DNA of 64,000 nt, taken from the NCBI RefSeq assembly GCF_001641335.1, contig NZ_LVEM01000004.1, positions 686,100 through 750,099 of the forward strand, given 5' to 3'. The DNA is from Bradyrhizobium stylosanthis. Its GTDB lineage: Bacteria > Pseudomonadota > Alphaproteobacteria > Rhizobiales > Xanthobacteraceae. The notes under the pieces were generated by a model. That model saw only the letters and a list, made by a program, of their open reading frames with translations. It was not told the DNA's origin and did no database searches. Shown here one piece after another: positions 17,050-25,650 of this stretch. Positions within the stretch are counted from its first letter, which is position 1, and each line of letters starts with the position of its first letter. The position numbers were made by a program, and so were the translations under genes.

Positions 17050-17630
17050 GCGCGGTCCGCCGCCTGCTCAAACGCGGCGAAGGCCAGGCGCGCCGCCTCG
17101 ATCGCTTCGTCCTCGTCGCAACTTCCGTCGTCAGCGAGCTTCGACAGAAAGCTCTGCCAGAGCCGCTTGCCGGTGCCGTGGCTGAGATAGGCGGTCGCCT
17201 CCCCGACGCGCGGATCGGCGGAATCCGCGACCGTCTTGAGAAGGAATTTCGCCCCGAGCCTGGAGCCTTCCAGCACATACATCGTGCCGAGCACGCCGCT
17301 CTGCGTCAGCGGCGAGACCCGAACGGCCCATGGCATGGCGCTGCCGAGGCGGCCGAGGTCGGCCGCGATCGCGGCACTGCGCGACCGTTCCGGCCAGTCC
17401 GGAAACATCCTTGCGACGCCGGCGTCGACGAGCGCAGCTTCGAGCGGCAGCAGGGCGGCGGCACTGGCTTGCAGGAAGCGGCGGTAACCGGAAAAAACCG
17501 TGAGATCGATCGCCGAGAGCTGCGCGTCGAGCTCGCGATGCGCAGCCGACGTTGCATCTCTTAACCGTTCGCGGAGTCCGGAGAAGCTGCGGCCCACCTG
17601 CGTTGAAACGTCCGAAGCCCCAGCCAGCAT
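17046..17630 (-). CDS. bphO: Biliverdin-producing heme oxygenase
   Basis: It opens heme to biliverdin, the chromophore of the phytochrome encoded next. The about 194-residue product has LRDATSAAHRELDAQL, with the proximal heme-ligand histidine, and GTMYVLEGSRLGAKFL, the distal helix region of bacterial phytochrome-linked heme oxygenases. The stop overlaps the bphP start by 4 bp (ATGA type), so translation is probably coupled. The start is uncertain: ATG at 17630 is used, while GTG at 17657 would add nine residues but begins in a hairpin (CGGGCGC-GATT-GCGCCCG, 17657-17674) and has no ribosome site. Confidence 0.92.
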   Translation of the reverse strand: MLAGASDVSTQVGRSFSGLRERLRDATSAAHRELDAQLSAIDLTVFSGYRRFLQASAAALLPLEAALVDAGVARMFPDWPERSRSAAIAADLGRLGSAMPWAVRVSPLTQSGVLGTMYVLEGSRLGAKFLLKTVADSADPRVGEATAYLSHGTGKRLWQSFLSKLADDGSCDEDEAIEAARLAFAAFEQAADRA

Positions 17631-17753
17631 GAAATTCCCGAGAACGCAGGTTGCCACGGGCGCGATTGCGCCCGGAAACCAAGGGAACGCCGACGGAACG
17701 CAAAGGTTCCCGCCGGCGATGGCGCCTCGGATGACGCGGACGGTCAGTGTCCT

Positions 17754-17921
17754 CTATTTCCGCCGGATGGGCTTCTTGAGCTCGTACTCGATCTCGGACC
17801 GGGACATCCCGAAATCCTGAAGCTCCCGCTCGGTCATCGCAGCGAGCTGGCACCGGACCCGGGAGCGCTTTCGCCTGATGCGCAGGCGGTCCACCAGCAT
17901 CCGCCAGGACCGCGCGAGCAT
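17754..17921 (-). CDS. DUF1127 (YjiS-like) small protein
   Basis: The 55-residue basic protein ends LTRSRIEYEL-like: the visible block is LAAMTERELQDFGMSRSEIE, which matches the DUF1127 consensus of arginine-rich helix plus L-x-D-(I/F)G-x-(S/T)RxxI. Members in alphaproteobacteria influence RNA turnover and phosphate or carbon metabolism; this one is not characterised. The start is taken at 17921; a longer frame continues upstream without a convincing start. It lies just downstream of the SnoaL-like gene on the same strand (50 bp), so co-transcription is possible. Confidence 0.75.
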   Translation of the reverse strand: MLARSWRMLVDRLRIRRKRSRVRCQLAAMTERELQDFGMSRSEIEYELKKPIRRK

Positions 17922-17971
17922 CCCGGGCTGTGAACAGCGATGGCCGGTGGACGCGACATCGTCCAACCGGG

Positions 17972-18415
17972 TCAGCTCGCGGCTCTTACGGGCGCTTGCG
18001 GAAACGGGCCAAGCGCCTTCTCGGTGAGGACCGAGTCGCAATATTCGCGGATCTCCTTGATCTTGCCGTCCTCCAGACGAAACACCAGGCAATAGTCGTT
18101 GTCGTAACGCACGCCCTCGGGCGTGACGTTGTCGCCCTTGGCTTCCACCACGACGATGTCGCCGTCGGCGATGAAGCGGTGGGCCACGGTGCGGGTCCGG
18201 TCGCGCAGGCGGGTGCGCACATAGCCGTGCAGGTCGTTGAGGATCGCCTCCTTGCCCGCGAAGGTGCGGGACCAGGAATACTGGCCGGTCACGACCCATC
18301 TGGCATCGTCGGCCAGGCTTGCGGTGAACAGGGAGCGGTCGCGCACGGCCGGATCGGCGCTGGCGGCGGCGGCGAAAATGTCCTGCAGCAGTTTCTTGTT
18401 GGCGCTCGCACTCAT
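17972..18415 (-). CDS. SnoaL/NTF2-like protein
   Basis: The 147-residue product has the cone-shaped NTF2 fold pattern: an N-terminal helix pair, then SLADDARWVVTGQYSWSRTF and strands ending YDNDYCLVFRLEDGKIKEIR, typical of ketosteroid isomerase/SnoaL-like proteins. These include small-molecule isomerases, cyclases and binding proteins; the substrate is unknown. AGGAG lies 8 bases before the ATG, which fixes the start. It is divergent from the LysR gene at 18488 with only 72 bp between them, so that regulator probably controls it. Confidence 0.85.
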   Translation of the reverse strand: MSASANKKLLQDIFAAAASADPAVRDRSLFTASLADDARWVVTGQYSWSRTFAGKEAILNDLHGYVRTRLRDRTRTVAHRFIADGDIVVVEAKGDNVTPEGVRYDNDYCLVFRLEDGKIKEIREYCDSVLTEKALGPFPQAPVRAAS

Positions 18416-18487
18416 GGCGGCATCTCCTTTGGTGAGTACGGAGAGATCATCGCTGCAGGTTGATAATTCTTCAAATCGATAGCTGGT

Positions 18488-19426
18488 ATGATATGTATTC
18501 ATTTCATGAATTTGACTTCGCTCGACCTCAACTTGCTGACCGCACTGGATGCGCTGCTGCGCGAGGCCAATGTCAGCCGCGCGGCCATGAGGATCGGCCT
18601 GTCGCAGCCGGCGACGAGCCACGCGCTGCAACGCCTGCGCGACATCTTCGGCGATCCGCTGCTGGTGCGGACCGGCGCGCGGATGGAGCTGACGCCGCGG
18701 GCGCAGGCCCTGCGCGCGCCGCTGGCGCAGGCGCTCGACCAGGTCCGCGGGCTGTTCGTGCCCGAGGAATTCGATGCCGCGCGCAGCGAGCGGCAATTCC
18801 GCCTTATGATGCCGGACCTCGCGGTCGAGCTGTTGATGCCGCCCTTGATGGAGAAGGTGACGCGGGCCGCCCCCAACGTCCGCATCGACGTCGTGCCGTG
18901 GCGGGGGTCGGCGATCTTCCATGCCGAGTTCGCCCGCACCATCGATCTCGTGATCTCGATCGGCAATGGCTTCAAGGGCTTTCACCGCCAATTGCTCTAC
19001 ACCGACAGCGACGCGCTGGCGGTGCGGCGCGGCCATCCGATGGCCGCGAAGCTGAAGCGGCGCGAGACCTTCCAGGCCGCCCGCCATGTCGGCGTAATCA
19101 TTCGCGGCGGTGCTGAGGACCTGATCGACACCTGGCTGCGCACCAAGGGCATCAACCGCCACATTTCACTGGTCGTGTCAGGCTACCTCGAGGCGCTGCA
19201 CGTCGCCGCCCGCACCGACCTCGTCGCCTTCGTGCCGCGCCGGCTGATCGCCGCGCTGTCGAAGCAGCTCGGGCTCGTTGCGGTGACGCCGCCGCTCGAC
19301 CCCGGGATCGACGAGCAGTTCATGTTCCATCCGACGCGCGCGCAGATGGACCCCGGCTCGATCTGGCTGCGAAGGCTGATGCTGGAGACAGGGCGGGAGC
19401 TGGAGCAAGCCGGGCGCAAGTCGTAG
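18488..19426 (+). CDS. LysR-family transcriptional regulator
   Basis: The product has the N-terminal helix-turn-helix (LTALDALLREANVSRAAMRI and LSQPATSHALQRLRDIFGDP) and a C-terminal co-inducer domain of about 210 residues. FRLMMPDLAVELLMPPLMEK begins the ligand domain, as in NodD/SyrM-like LysR proteins. Two starts are possible, ATG 18488 and ATG 18506; neither has a ribosome site, so a leaderless or very short leader transcript is possible. The divergent SnoaL gene is its probable target. The ligand is unknown. Confidence 0.92.
   Translation: MICIHFMNLTSLDLNLLTALDALLREANVSRAAMRIGLSQPATSHALQRLRDIFGDPLLVRTGARMELTPRAQALRAPLAQALDQVRGLFVPEEFDAARSERQFRLMMPDLAVELLMPPLMEKVTRAAPNVRIDVVPWRGSAIFHAEFARTIDLVISIGNGFKGFHRQLLYTDSDALAVRRGHPMAAKLKRRETFQAARHVGVIIRGGAEDLIDTWLRTKGINRHISLVVSGYLEALHVAARTDLVAFVPRRLIAALSKQLGLVAVTPPLDPGIDEQFMFHPTRAQMDPGSIWLRRLMLETGRELEQAGRKS
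18497..18511. promoter_or_regulatory. Possible LysR binding site overlapping the LysR start
   Basis: ATTCAT-TTC-ATGAAT is a 15-bp inverted repeat of the LysR-box type (T-N11-A). It lies in the divergent SnoaL/LysR region and contains the second in-frame ATG of the LysR gene at 18506. If transcription begins here, the regulator could block its own start. Confidence 0.5.
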
Positions 19427-19430
19427 CTCC

Positions 19431-19521
19431 CGTAGGGTGGGCAGAGCGAAGCGTGCCCACCATCCGTTCGTCGCAGCCGAAGATCGTGGGCACGGCGCCT
19501 TGCGCCTTTGCCCACCCTACG
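19431..19521. repeat. Dispersed palindromic element, family A, copy 3
   Basis: CGTAGGGTGGGCAGAGCG and GCGTGCCCACCATC face GATCGTGGGCACGGCGC and TTTGCCCACCCTACG. It begins 4 bp after the LysR stop. Confidence 0.85.
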
Positions 19522-19550
19522 AGACCTCACGCTGGGTGAGATGCTCTCTC

Positions 19551-19697
19551 CGTCGTCCCGGCGAAGGCCGGGACCCATAACCACAGGGCGTGGTTTGGCG
19601 AAGACCAGGCGTTCGGTACTCCTACCGAACGCTATCGACAGATTCCGCGGTATGGGTCCCGGCCCCCGTGCGCAATTGCGCACTAGGCCGGGACGAC
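19551..19697. repeat. Dispersed inverted repeat, family C
   Basis: CGTCGTCCCGGCGAAGGCCG and GGGACCCATA are mirrored by TATGGGTCCCGG and CCGGGACGAC. The region between the convergent LysR and GST genes therefore carries two different element types side by side. Confidence 0.8.
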
Positions 19698-19739
19698 AGC
19701 GGAGTTTGTGGCCACGCTTGCGCCTGATGGCGCGCCGCC

Positions 19740-20360
19740 TTACGCCTTCTGTGCGGACATCACCTTGCGCACGGCCGGGCGGTCGGACATGCGCTTGAAA
19801 TGGTCGGCGATCTTCGGCGTGGCGTTGATGTCGACGCTGTCGCCTTCGAGCCAGGTCGAGAGCGTGTAGAGATAGGGATCGCAGATCGTGAACTGATCGC
19901 CCATGACCCAGGGTCCCCTGAACATCTTGTCTTCGATCAGCTTGAAGCAGGCACCCATGGTCTGCGGCACCTTCGCCTTCATGTCGGCGAACGAGCTCTC
20001 CTGCGTCGCCCAGCGCGCGCCGCGCATCTTGTGGGCGTGGTTGATGTGCACGGTCGAGCACAGATAGGAGTTGAACGACTGCACCTGGGCGAAGTCGAAG
20101 GGATCGTCGAGCGGCGCGAGCTTCGCCTTGGGGAAGGTCTGCGCGATATAGGCCAGCATCGCCGGCGTCTCGGTCAGGACGCCGCGGTCGGTCACCAGCG
20201 CCGGCACCCGGCCCTTCGGGTTGATGGCGAGATAGTCCGGGCTGTTCTGCTGGTTGTCCTTGAAGCTCAGCCGTTCGGCGGTGTAGTCGGCGCCGGCCTC
20301 CTCCAGGGTCATGTAGGTGGCGAGCGCGCAGGTGCCGGTGGCGTAGTAGAGCTTGAGCAT
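19740..20360 (-). CDS. Glutathione S-transferase family protein
   Basis: The 206-residue protein starts MLKLYYATGTCALATYMTLE, with a cysteine (TGTC) where beta-class GSTs place their catalytic residue. NPKGRVPALVTDRG carries the cis-proline and LTETPAMLAYIAQTFP the glutathione-binding turn. The C-terminal helical domain ends with TICDPYLYTLSTWLEGD. GAGGTC lies 6 bases before the ATG, fixing the start at 20360. It is divergent from the flavin monooxygenase at 20501 with 140 bp between, so shared control is possible. Substrate unknown; it is distinct from the GST at 9203. Confidence 0.92.
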   Translation of the reverse strand: MLKLYYATGTCALATYMTLEEAGADYTAERLSFKDNQQNSPDYLAINPKGRVPALVTDRGVLTETPAMLAYIAQTFPKAKLAPLDDPFDFAQVQSFNSYLCSTVHINHAHKMRGARWATQESSFADMKAKVPQTMGACFKLIEDKMFRGPWVMGDQFTICDPYLYTLSTWLEGDSVDINATPKIADHFKRMSDRPAVRKVMSAQKA

Positions 20361-20500
20361 GTCTGACCTCATGGGAAAGCCGGAAAATAACGGCTGCCGT
20401 CCCGCAGGTCTATAGCACGCCATTCTACGTACCGCGCTCTTCGCAGTTGCCCACATCCGCCCGCCTGTGCCAAGACGCCAACAAGTGGAGGGGTTTGGAC

Positions 20501-21778
20501 ATGACGGTACTCATCGCCGGTGGCGGCATCGGCGGACTGACGCTTGCGCTCAGCCTGCATCAAATCGGCGTGTCCGTGAAAGTGTTCGAGAGCGTCGCGG
20601 AACTGAAGCCGCTCGGCGTCGGCATCAACGTGCTGCCGCATGCGGTGCGCGAGCTGATCGAGCTCGGGCTGATGGACAAGCTGGATGCCAGCGGCGTGCG
20701 CACCCGCGAGCTCGCCTATTTCTCCAAGCACGGCAAGCCGATCTGGAGCGAGCCGCGCGGGCTGGAGGCCGGCTACAAATGGCCGCAGTTCTCGATCCAT
20801 CGCGGCACGCTGCAGCAGCTCCTGCTCGACACCGCGGTCGAGCGGCTGGGGCGTGAGAACATACTCACCAGCCATCATCTGACCGGATGGACCGAGACCG
20901 CGAACGGCGTGCGCGCCGACTTCATCGACAAGGCGACCGGCAAGGCCGCAGGCACTTACGAAGGCGCGATCCTGATCGCCGCCGACGGCATCCACTCCGC
21001 CGCGCGCGAAAAGCTCTATCCGAACGAAGGGCCGCCGATCTGGAACGGCCGCATCCTCTGGCGCGGCGTCACGCCGGCCAAGGCCTTCCTCACCGGCCGC
21101 ACCATGATCATGGCCGGGCACGAGATCCTGAAATTCGTCTGCTACCCGATCTCGAAGCAGCCGGACGCTTCAGGCAACCATTTGATCAACTGGGTCGCCG
21201 AGCGCCACATGCCGCCGACCTATCAGTGGCGGCGCGAGGACTATAACCGCACCGCGCGGCTCGAGGAGTTCCTGCCCTGGTTCGAGAGCTGGCAATTCGA
21301 CTGGCTCGACGTGCCCGGGCTGATCCGGAATTGCCCGCACGCCTATGAATATCCGCTGGTGGACCGCGATCCGGTGTCGCAATGGACTTTTGGCAAGGTC
21401 ACGCTGATGGGCGATGCCGCGCATCCGATGTACCCGATCGGCTCCAACGGCGCCTCGCAGGCGATCCTCGATGCCCGCACCATCGCCCGCGAGATCCTGA
21501 CCCACGGCCCGACGCAAGCGGCGCTGCTCGCCTATGAGGCCGAGCGCAGGCCCGCGACCACCGACCTCGTCCTGCTCAACCGCAAGAACGGCCCCGAGCA
21601 GGTGATGCAGCTCGTCGAGGAGCGCGCGCCCGACGGGTACAAGGTCGTCACCGACGTGCTGTCGCAGCAGGAGCTGGAAGACATCGCGGCGAACTACAAG
21701 CGCGTTGCAGGCTTCCAGGTCGAGGCGCTGAACGCGAAGCCGCCGATCGTGAGCAAGGACGCGCGGGCAAGGACTTAA
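20501..21778 (+). CDS. FAD-dependent monooxygenase (salicylate hydroxylase-like)
   Basis: The 425-residue group A flavin monooxygenase begins with the Rossmann motif VLIAGGGIGGLTLALSLHQI. It later has GAILIAADGIHSAAREKLYP (the DG motif contacting FAD and NADPH) and VTLMGDAAHPMYPIGSNGAS (the GD motif for the ribityl chain). This order marks enzymes that hydroxylate aromatic or related substrates using NAD(P)H. GGAGGGG lies 8-9 bases before the ATG at 20501. The final part after about residue 380 is less conserved. The substrate is unknown; the divergent GST hints at an aromatic or electrophile pathway. Confidence 0.9.
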   Translation: MTVLIAGGGIGGLTLALSLHQIGVSVKVFESVAELKPLGVGINVLPHAVRELIELGLMDKLDASGVRTRELAYFSKHGKPIWSEPRGLEAGYKWPQFSIHRGTLQQLLLDTAVERLGRENILTSHHLTGWTETANGVRADFIDKATGKAAGTYEGAILIAADGIHSAAREKLYPNEGPPIWNGRILWRGVTPAKAFLTGRTMIMAGHEILKFVCYPISKQPDASGNHLINWVAERHMPPTYQWRREDYNRTARLEEFLPWFESWQFDWLDVPGLIRNCPHAYEYPLVDRDPVSQWTFGKVTLMGDAAHPMYPIGSNGASQAILDARTIAREILTHGPTQAALLAYEAERRPATTDLVLLNRKNGPEQVMQLVEERAPDGYKVVTDVLSQQELEDIAANYKRVAGFQVEALNAKPPIVSKDARART

Positions 21779-21795
21779 GACTTCGCGCCAAGCGA

Positions 21796-22014
21796 GATGC
21801 GCATGAGTGCGCCCTCGCCCCTTGCGGGAGAGGGCAGCTCCGCTGGTGAATGCAGACTCGCTTGGGTGAGGGGTTGTCTCCGCGCGCATCTCTCACAATT
21901 GAGTACGCGGAGAGATACTCCTCATCCGGCGCCGTAGCCGAAGCTTCGCTTCGGCGTTCTTAAGCACGGCGGCCGAAGGCCGCCTATGCCACCTTCTCCC
22001 GCAAGGGGAGAAGG
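21796..22014. repeat. Dispersed intergenic palindrome, family B, copy 2
   Basis: It shares GATGCGCATGA and CGCCCCTTGCGGGAGAGGG with the copy at 5134, and ends with the same CTTCTCCCGCAAGGGGAGAA. It is about 60 bp longer, with an extra GCCGTAGCCGAAGC segment. It lies between convergent genes. Confidence 0.8.
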
Positions 22015-22046
22015 AAGAGGGAGTGCGGCGCTAGACCGCCGTCACC

Positions 22047-22466
22047 TTACTTCACCACCCTCGCCGCCTCCAGCAGCCGCTCGCTCGCGCTGGCCGTCGC
22101 CAGCACGGTGCCGTCCTCCGCCATCAACTTCGCCTCGACGAACGCAATCGTCTTGCCGAGCTGCGTCACCCTCGCCTCACCGATGATCGTGCCGGGCTTT
22201 GCGGGGCTGAGAAAATTCACGGTCATGCTGATCGTGGTGGTGTAGAGCCGGCCCTCGCTCATCACCAGCACGGCAGGGCCCATAGTGTCGTCGAGCATGG
22301 CCGAGAGCATGCCGCCCTGGATGAAGCCGGCCGGATTGCAGAACTCCGGCTTGCCCTCGAAGGCAAGCCTGATCCAGCCCTCCTGCGGGCGGGCGTCGAG
22401 CAGGCGCCATCCGAGCAGTTCGGCGCAGGGCGGCCGTGGGAAGTTGTCGAGCGCGGTCTTGACCAT
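22047..22466 (-). CDS. PaaI-type hotdog thioesterase
   Basis: The 139-residue protein has the hotdog-fold pattern of PaaI thioesterases. The central helix block is NPAGFIQGGMLSAMLDDTMG; in this family an H or N-G-G loop and the D in the helix form the active site. Strands TTTISMTVNFLSPAKPGTI and EARVTQLGKTIAFVEAKLM follow. It probably hydrolyses an acyl-CoA, likely aromatic or short chain; the substrate is unknown. It stands alone between a family B repeat and the cyclase gene, with its start at 22466. Confidence 0.9.
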   Translation of the reverse strand: MVKTALDNFPRPPCAELLGWRLLDARPQEGWIRLAFEGKPEFCNPAGFIQGGMLSAMLDDTMGPAVLVMSEGRLYTTTISMTVNFLSPAKPGTIIGEARVTQLGKTIAFVEAKLMAEDGTVLATASASERLLEAARVVK

Positions 22467-22684
22467 GCGAGCCTCCGTTGCCGCCGAGATCTAGCTTAAT
22501 CCTGCTGACACCATCGTGGCAGCAGGCGACGCGCCGCAGTGCTGCGCCCCGGCGAAATACGGAGAATTGTACGGATTCGAGGCATTCCGCCCGCCATTAA
22601 GCCTGTTTCAACCACGCGGTTTCACGACAGATTCAATACGATCCAATTGGGAAATCGGCCGGTAAGCGGTTGGAAGTTACCAGC

Positions 22685-24463
22685 ATGGGACAAGCGACGG
22701 TCAAACCGGAGCCTTCCATGCGAGCCCTTCTGAAGCGGGCGGCAGACCGCCTGCACGCGATCGAAGATCGACTGACCGTACGGACGCAGATCGCCGCCGC
22801 CGTCGCCGCGCTGTCCATCGTGCTCGTCGGTACGCTCGCCGCCGGCGCCGCCCTCGTCAGCTACCGGCACACGGCAGCGCTGATCGAGAGCAACCTCGCC
22901 GGGATCGCCTCCACCACCTCGGCCCGGCTCGACCGCTTCATGGCGACGCGGCAGCAGGAGATGAAGCTGTTCGCCGAACTCCAGCCGATGCAGCGGCTGT
23001 GGCAGGGCAATCCCGCGGAATTGCGCAGCGCGCTCGAGGCGCTGCAACACTCGTTCGACTTCACCTGGATCGGCTTTGCCGATCTCGACGGCAATGTCGT
23101 CGCCTCGACCGGCGGCCTGCTGCAGGGCAAGTCCGTCGCCGCGCGTCCGTGGTTCAAGCAGGGTCTCGAACGGATCGCCGTCGGCGACGTGCACGAGGCC
23201 ATGCTGCTGGCCTCGCTGCTGACGCAGCGCGCCAACAACGAGCCCTATCGCTTCGTCGACATCGCCGTTCCAGTCCGCGACGCCTCCGGCAAGCTGCTCG
23301 GCGTGCTCGGCAGCCACCTCGACTGGAACTGGGCGAGCAACCTGATCAAGGACGTCGAAGCCAATGATGGCGACACCGACACGCAGCTCTCGATCCTGAG
23401 CAAGGGCGGCGTGGTCCTGGTCGGGCCGCAGAAGGAAACGACGCGTTATGCCGGCGAGGATCTCTCCGGCATCCTGAATGCCCGCGACGGCACGTTCCGC
23501 GAAACCGCGGATGGACGGCAGCTGCTGACCGCCTTCCATGTCGGCCGCGGCTACCGCGATTATCAGGGGCTGAACTGGATCGTCACCGCGAGCCAGCCTG
23601 CGAGCGTCGCGCTCGCCGCCGCGATCTCCTCGGCCCAGATGATCATGGCGATCGGCGCGGTCACCGCCCTGATCGCCTTGTCGCTGGCCGTGCTGCTGGC
23701 GCGGCGGATCGCAGGCCCGATCATCGCGATCACGCAGGAAGCCGACCGCATCGGACGCGCCCATGGCCCGACCATGCTGGCGCGGCAGAGCGGCTCGGCC
23801 GAAGTGGTGCAGCTCTCGCGCGCGCTGCGCTCGCTGCTGCGCCGCATCGGCCTTGCCGAGGAGCGCACCAAGGAGGCCGAGCTGCGCGCCACCGAGAACG
23901 CGATGCAGCTGCAGGAGGACATGCTGAAGCTGCGCCAGCTCGCCGACACCGATTTCATGACCGGGCTGATGAACCGCCGCTCGTTCCTCGCTGTCGCCGA
24001 CGACGCAGTGGCGTTCTGCCGCCGCTACAAGCGCAACATGGCGACGCTGATGATCGACATCGATCATTTCAAGAAGATCAACGACACCCACGGCCACGCC
24101 GCCGGCGACGACGCCATCAAGCGCGTCGCCGAGATCGTCAACCAATCGATCCGGACCACCGACAAGGCCGCCCGCTTCGGCGGCGAGGAGTTCGTGGTGC
24201 TGCTGCGCGAGATCGACCAGGAGACCGCCATCCTGCTTGCCGACCGCATCCGGGCATCGATCGAGAGCGCGACGGTGCGTCACGGCGACACCGTCATTCC
24301 CCTCACCGTCTCGGTCGGGCTTGCGCTGTTCGACGAAGGTGACCGCGACGTGCAGGACGTCATCGAGCGCGCCGACCAGGGCCTCTATGTCGCCAAGAAG
24401 ACCGGGCGCAACCGCACCTTCCTGATGCCGGCCGAAGACGAGCGCGCCGCGCGCGCAGCGTGA
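22685..24463 (+). CDS. Diguanylate cyclase with periplasmic Cache sensor
   Basis: It makes cyclic di-GMP from two GTP. The 592-residue protein has TM1 (about residues 34-54), a double Cache-type sensor of about 240 residues, TM2 (about 310-335), a HAMP-like or coiled-coil linker with EEDMLKLRQLADTDFMTGLM and a C-terminal GGDEF domain. The active motif reads GGEEF (in RFGGEEFVVLLREI), which is catalytically competent. The product-inhibition RxxD is probably DRIRASIES-proximal and could not be fixed. Start 22685 (ATG) was preferred to the TTG at 22670. It is convergent with mutY. The input signal is unknown. Confidence 0.93.
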   Translation: MGQATVKPEPSMRALLKRAADRLHAIEDRLTVRTQIAAAVAALSIVLVGTLAAGAALVSYRHTAALIESNLAGIASTTSARLDRFMATRQQEMKLFAELQPMQRLWQGNPAELRSALEALQHSFDFTWIGFADLDGNVVASTGGLLQGKSVAARPWFKQGLERIAVGDVHEAMLLASLLTQRANNEPYRFVDIAVPVRDASGKLLGVLGSHLDWNWASNLIKDVEANDGDTDTQLSILSKGGVVLVGPQKETTRYAGEDLSGILNARDGTFRETADGRQLLTAFHVGRGYRDYQGLNWIVTASQPASVALAAAISSAQMIMAIGAVTALIALSLAVLLARRIAGPIIAITQEADRIGRAHGPTMLARQSGSAEVVQLSRALRSLLRRIGLAEERTKEAELRATENAMQLQEDMLKLRQLADTDFMTGLMNRRSFLAVADDAVAFCRRYKRNMATLMIDIDHFKKINDTHGHAAGDDAIKRVAEIVNQSIRTTDKAARFGGEEFVVLLREIDQETAILLADRIRASIESATVRHGDTVIPLTVSVGLALFDEGDRDVQDVIERADQGLYVAKKTGRNRTFLMPAEDERAARAA

Positions 24464-24469
24464 GGCGTT

Positions 24470-25567
24470 TCAGTCCAGCGCGTGCGCGATCACCTTGCGC
24501 ATGACGTTGGGCAGCGCTTCGCCCGCCAGCGTCGCGATCGGCACCCAGCGCATGCCGTCGGGCGCGCGGGTGCGGGCCTCGGCCTTCGCCGTATAGACCA
24601 CCAGCTCCAGCGGAAAATGCGTGAAGACGTGGGTGACGACGCCCACCTTGCGCTGCCAGCGCGACAGCCCCTTCAACACGGGCGCCTGCTGCTTCGCCGT
24701 CGCATCCTCCTGTCCGGCGAGCCAGTCCGAGCCCGGCACTTCGGTCATGCCGCCGAGCAGACCCTTTTCGGGCCGCGAGCGGACCAGCAGCTCGTCGCCG
24801 CGCGTCACCACGAAGGCGGCGCCACGCCGCAGCGTTCCGCTCTTCTTCGGCGCCTTGCGCGGGAACGTCTCCTGCGTGCCCAGCGCACGCGCGGTGCAAT
24901 CCTCAGTGAACGGGCACAGCGAGCAGGCCGGCTTCTTCGGCGTGCAGATCGAGGCGCCGAGATCCATCAGCGCCTGCGCACTATCGCCGGCGCGCGAATT
25001 CGCCAGCAGTGTCGTTGCCAGTTGCTGGATCAGCGGCTTTGCTGCCGGCAGCTCTTCTTCAACGGCAAAGAGCCGCGACACCACGCGCTCGATATTGCCG
25101 TCCACCGGCATGGTGTGGCGGTCGAACGCGATCGCGGCGATTGCCGCCGCCGTGTAGGGTCCGATCCCCGGCAGCGCGCGCAGGCCTTCCTCGGTATCGG
25201 GAAAGGCGCCGCCGTGCTCGCACGTCACCGCCACCGCGCAGGCGTAGAGATTGCGTGCGCGCGAATAATAGCCGAGCCCGGCCCACATCCGCAGCACGTC
25301 ATCCTGGGACGCACGCCCCAGCGCCGTGACGTCAGGCCAGCGCGCGACGAATTTCTCGAAGTAGGGTCCGACCGCCTTCACCGTGGTCTGCTGGAGCATG
25401 ATCTCGGAGAGCCAGACGCGGTAAGGATCCGACGCCTCCCCGGGCCCGGCGCGCCAGGGCAGCCGGCGGCGATGACGGTCGTACCAGGCGAGCAGGAGGG
25501 TTGGGCGCGCTAGCGACGTGCTTGCCGCCGTGCTCTGTTCCTTCTTGCGCGCAGTCTTGGAGGACAT
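24470..25567 (-). CDS. mutY: A/G-specific adenine DNA glycosylase
   Basis: It removes adenine mispaired with 8-oxoguanine. The 365-residue enzyme has the helix-hairpin-helix-GPD region (MLQQTTVKAVGPYFEKF; GLGYYSRARNLYACA; LPGIGPYTAAAIAAIAFDR, with the catalytic Asp in the following PVDGNIERV) and the iron-sulfur loop Cx6Cx2Cx5C (CTPKKPACSLCPFTEDC). The C-terminal third is the Nudix-like domain that reads 8-oxoguanine. It is convergent with the cyclase gene (6 bp between stops) and divergent from the higBA pair. The mutY-dciA-dsbA-smc order is recurrent in Rhizobiales. Confidence 0.96.
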   Translation of the reverse strand: MSSKTARKKEQSTAASTSLARPTLLLAWYDRHRRRLPWRAGPGEASDPYRVWLSEIMLQQTTVKAVGPYFEKFVARWPDVTALGRASQDDVLRMWAGLGYYSRARNLYACAVAVTCEHGGAFPDTEEGLRALPGIGPYTAAAIAAIAFDRHTMPVDGNIERVVSRLFAVEEELPAAKPLIQQLATTLLANSRAGDSAQALMDLGASICTPKKPACSLCPFTEDCTARALGTQETFPRKAPKKSGTLRRGAAFVVTRGDELLVRSRPEKGLLGGMTEVPGSDWLAGQEDATAKQQAPVLKGLSRWQRKVGVVTHVFTHFPLELVVYTAKAEARTRAPDGMRWVPIATLAGEALPNVMRKVIAHALD

Positions 25568-25624
25568 GCGCCCTTCCTAGAGGAGGATTTCGGCTGTGGC
25601 CAGCGGGACCGGACCGTTGCATGC

Positions 25625-25643
25625 TATAACGTCATACGTTATA
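25625..25643. promoter_or_regulatory. Operator of higBA
   Basis: TATAACGT-CAT-ACGTTATA is a perfect inverted repeat with 8-bp arms, ending 8 bp before the toxin start. It is the likely binding site of the HigA-type antitoxin and covers the probable promoter -10 region. No ribosome site fits between it and the ATG, so a leaderless transcript is likely. Confidence 0.75.
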
Positions 25644-25650
25644 CACAGAC

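Noticed and set aside
12214..17190. A 1658-codon open frame on the plus strand
   Set aside because: It runs antisense across a chemoreceptor, phytochrome and heme oxygenase genes, whose proteins are clearly real. In GC-rich DNA the antisense frame lacks stops by codon bias.
20447..20500. An N-terminal extension of the flavin monooxygenase
   Set aside because: The FAD motif starts at the ATG at 20501, which has a strong ribosome site.
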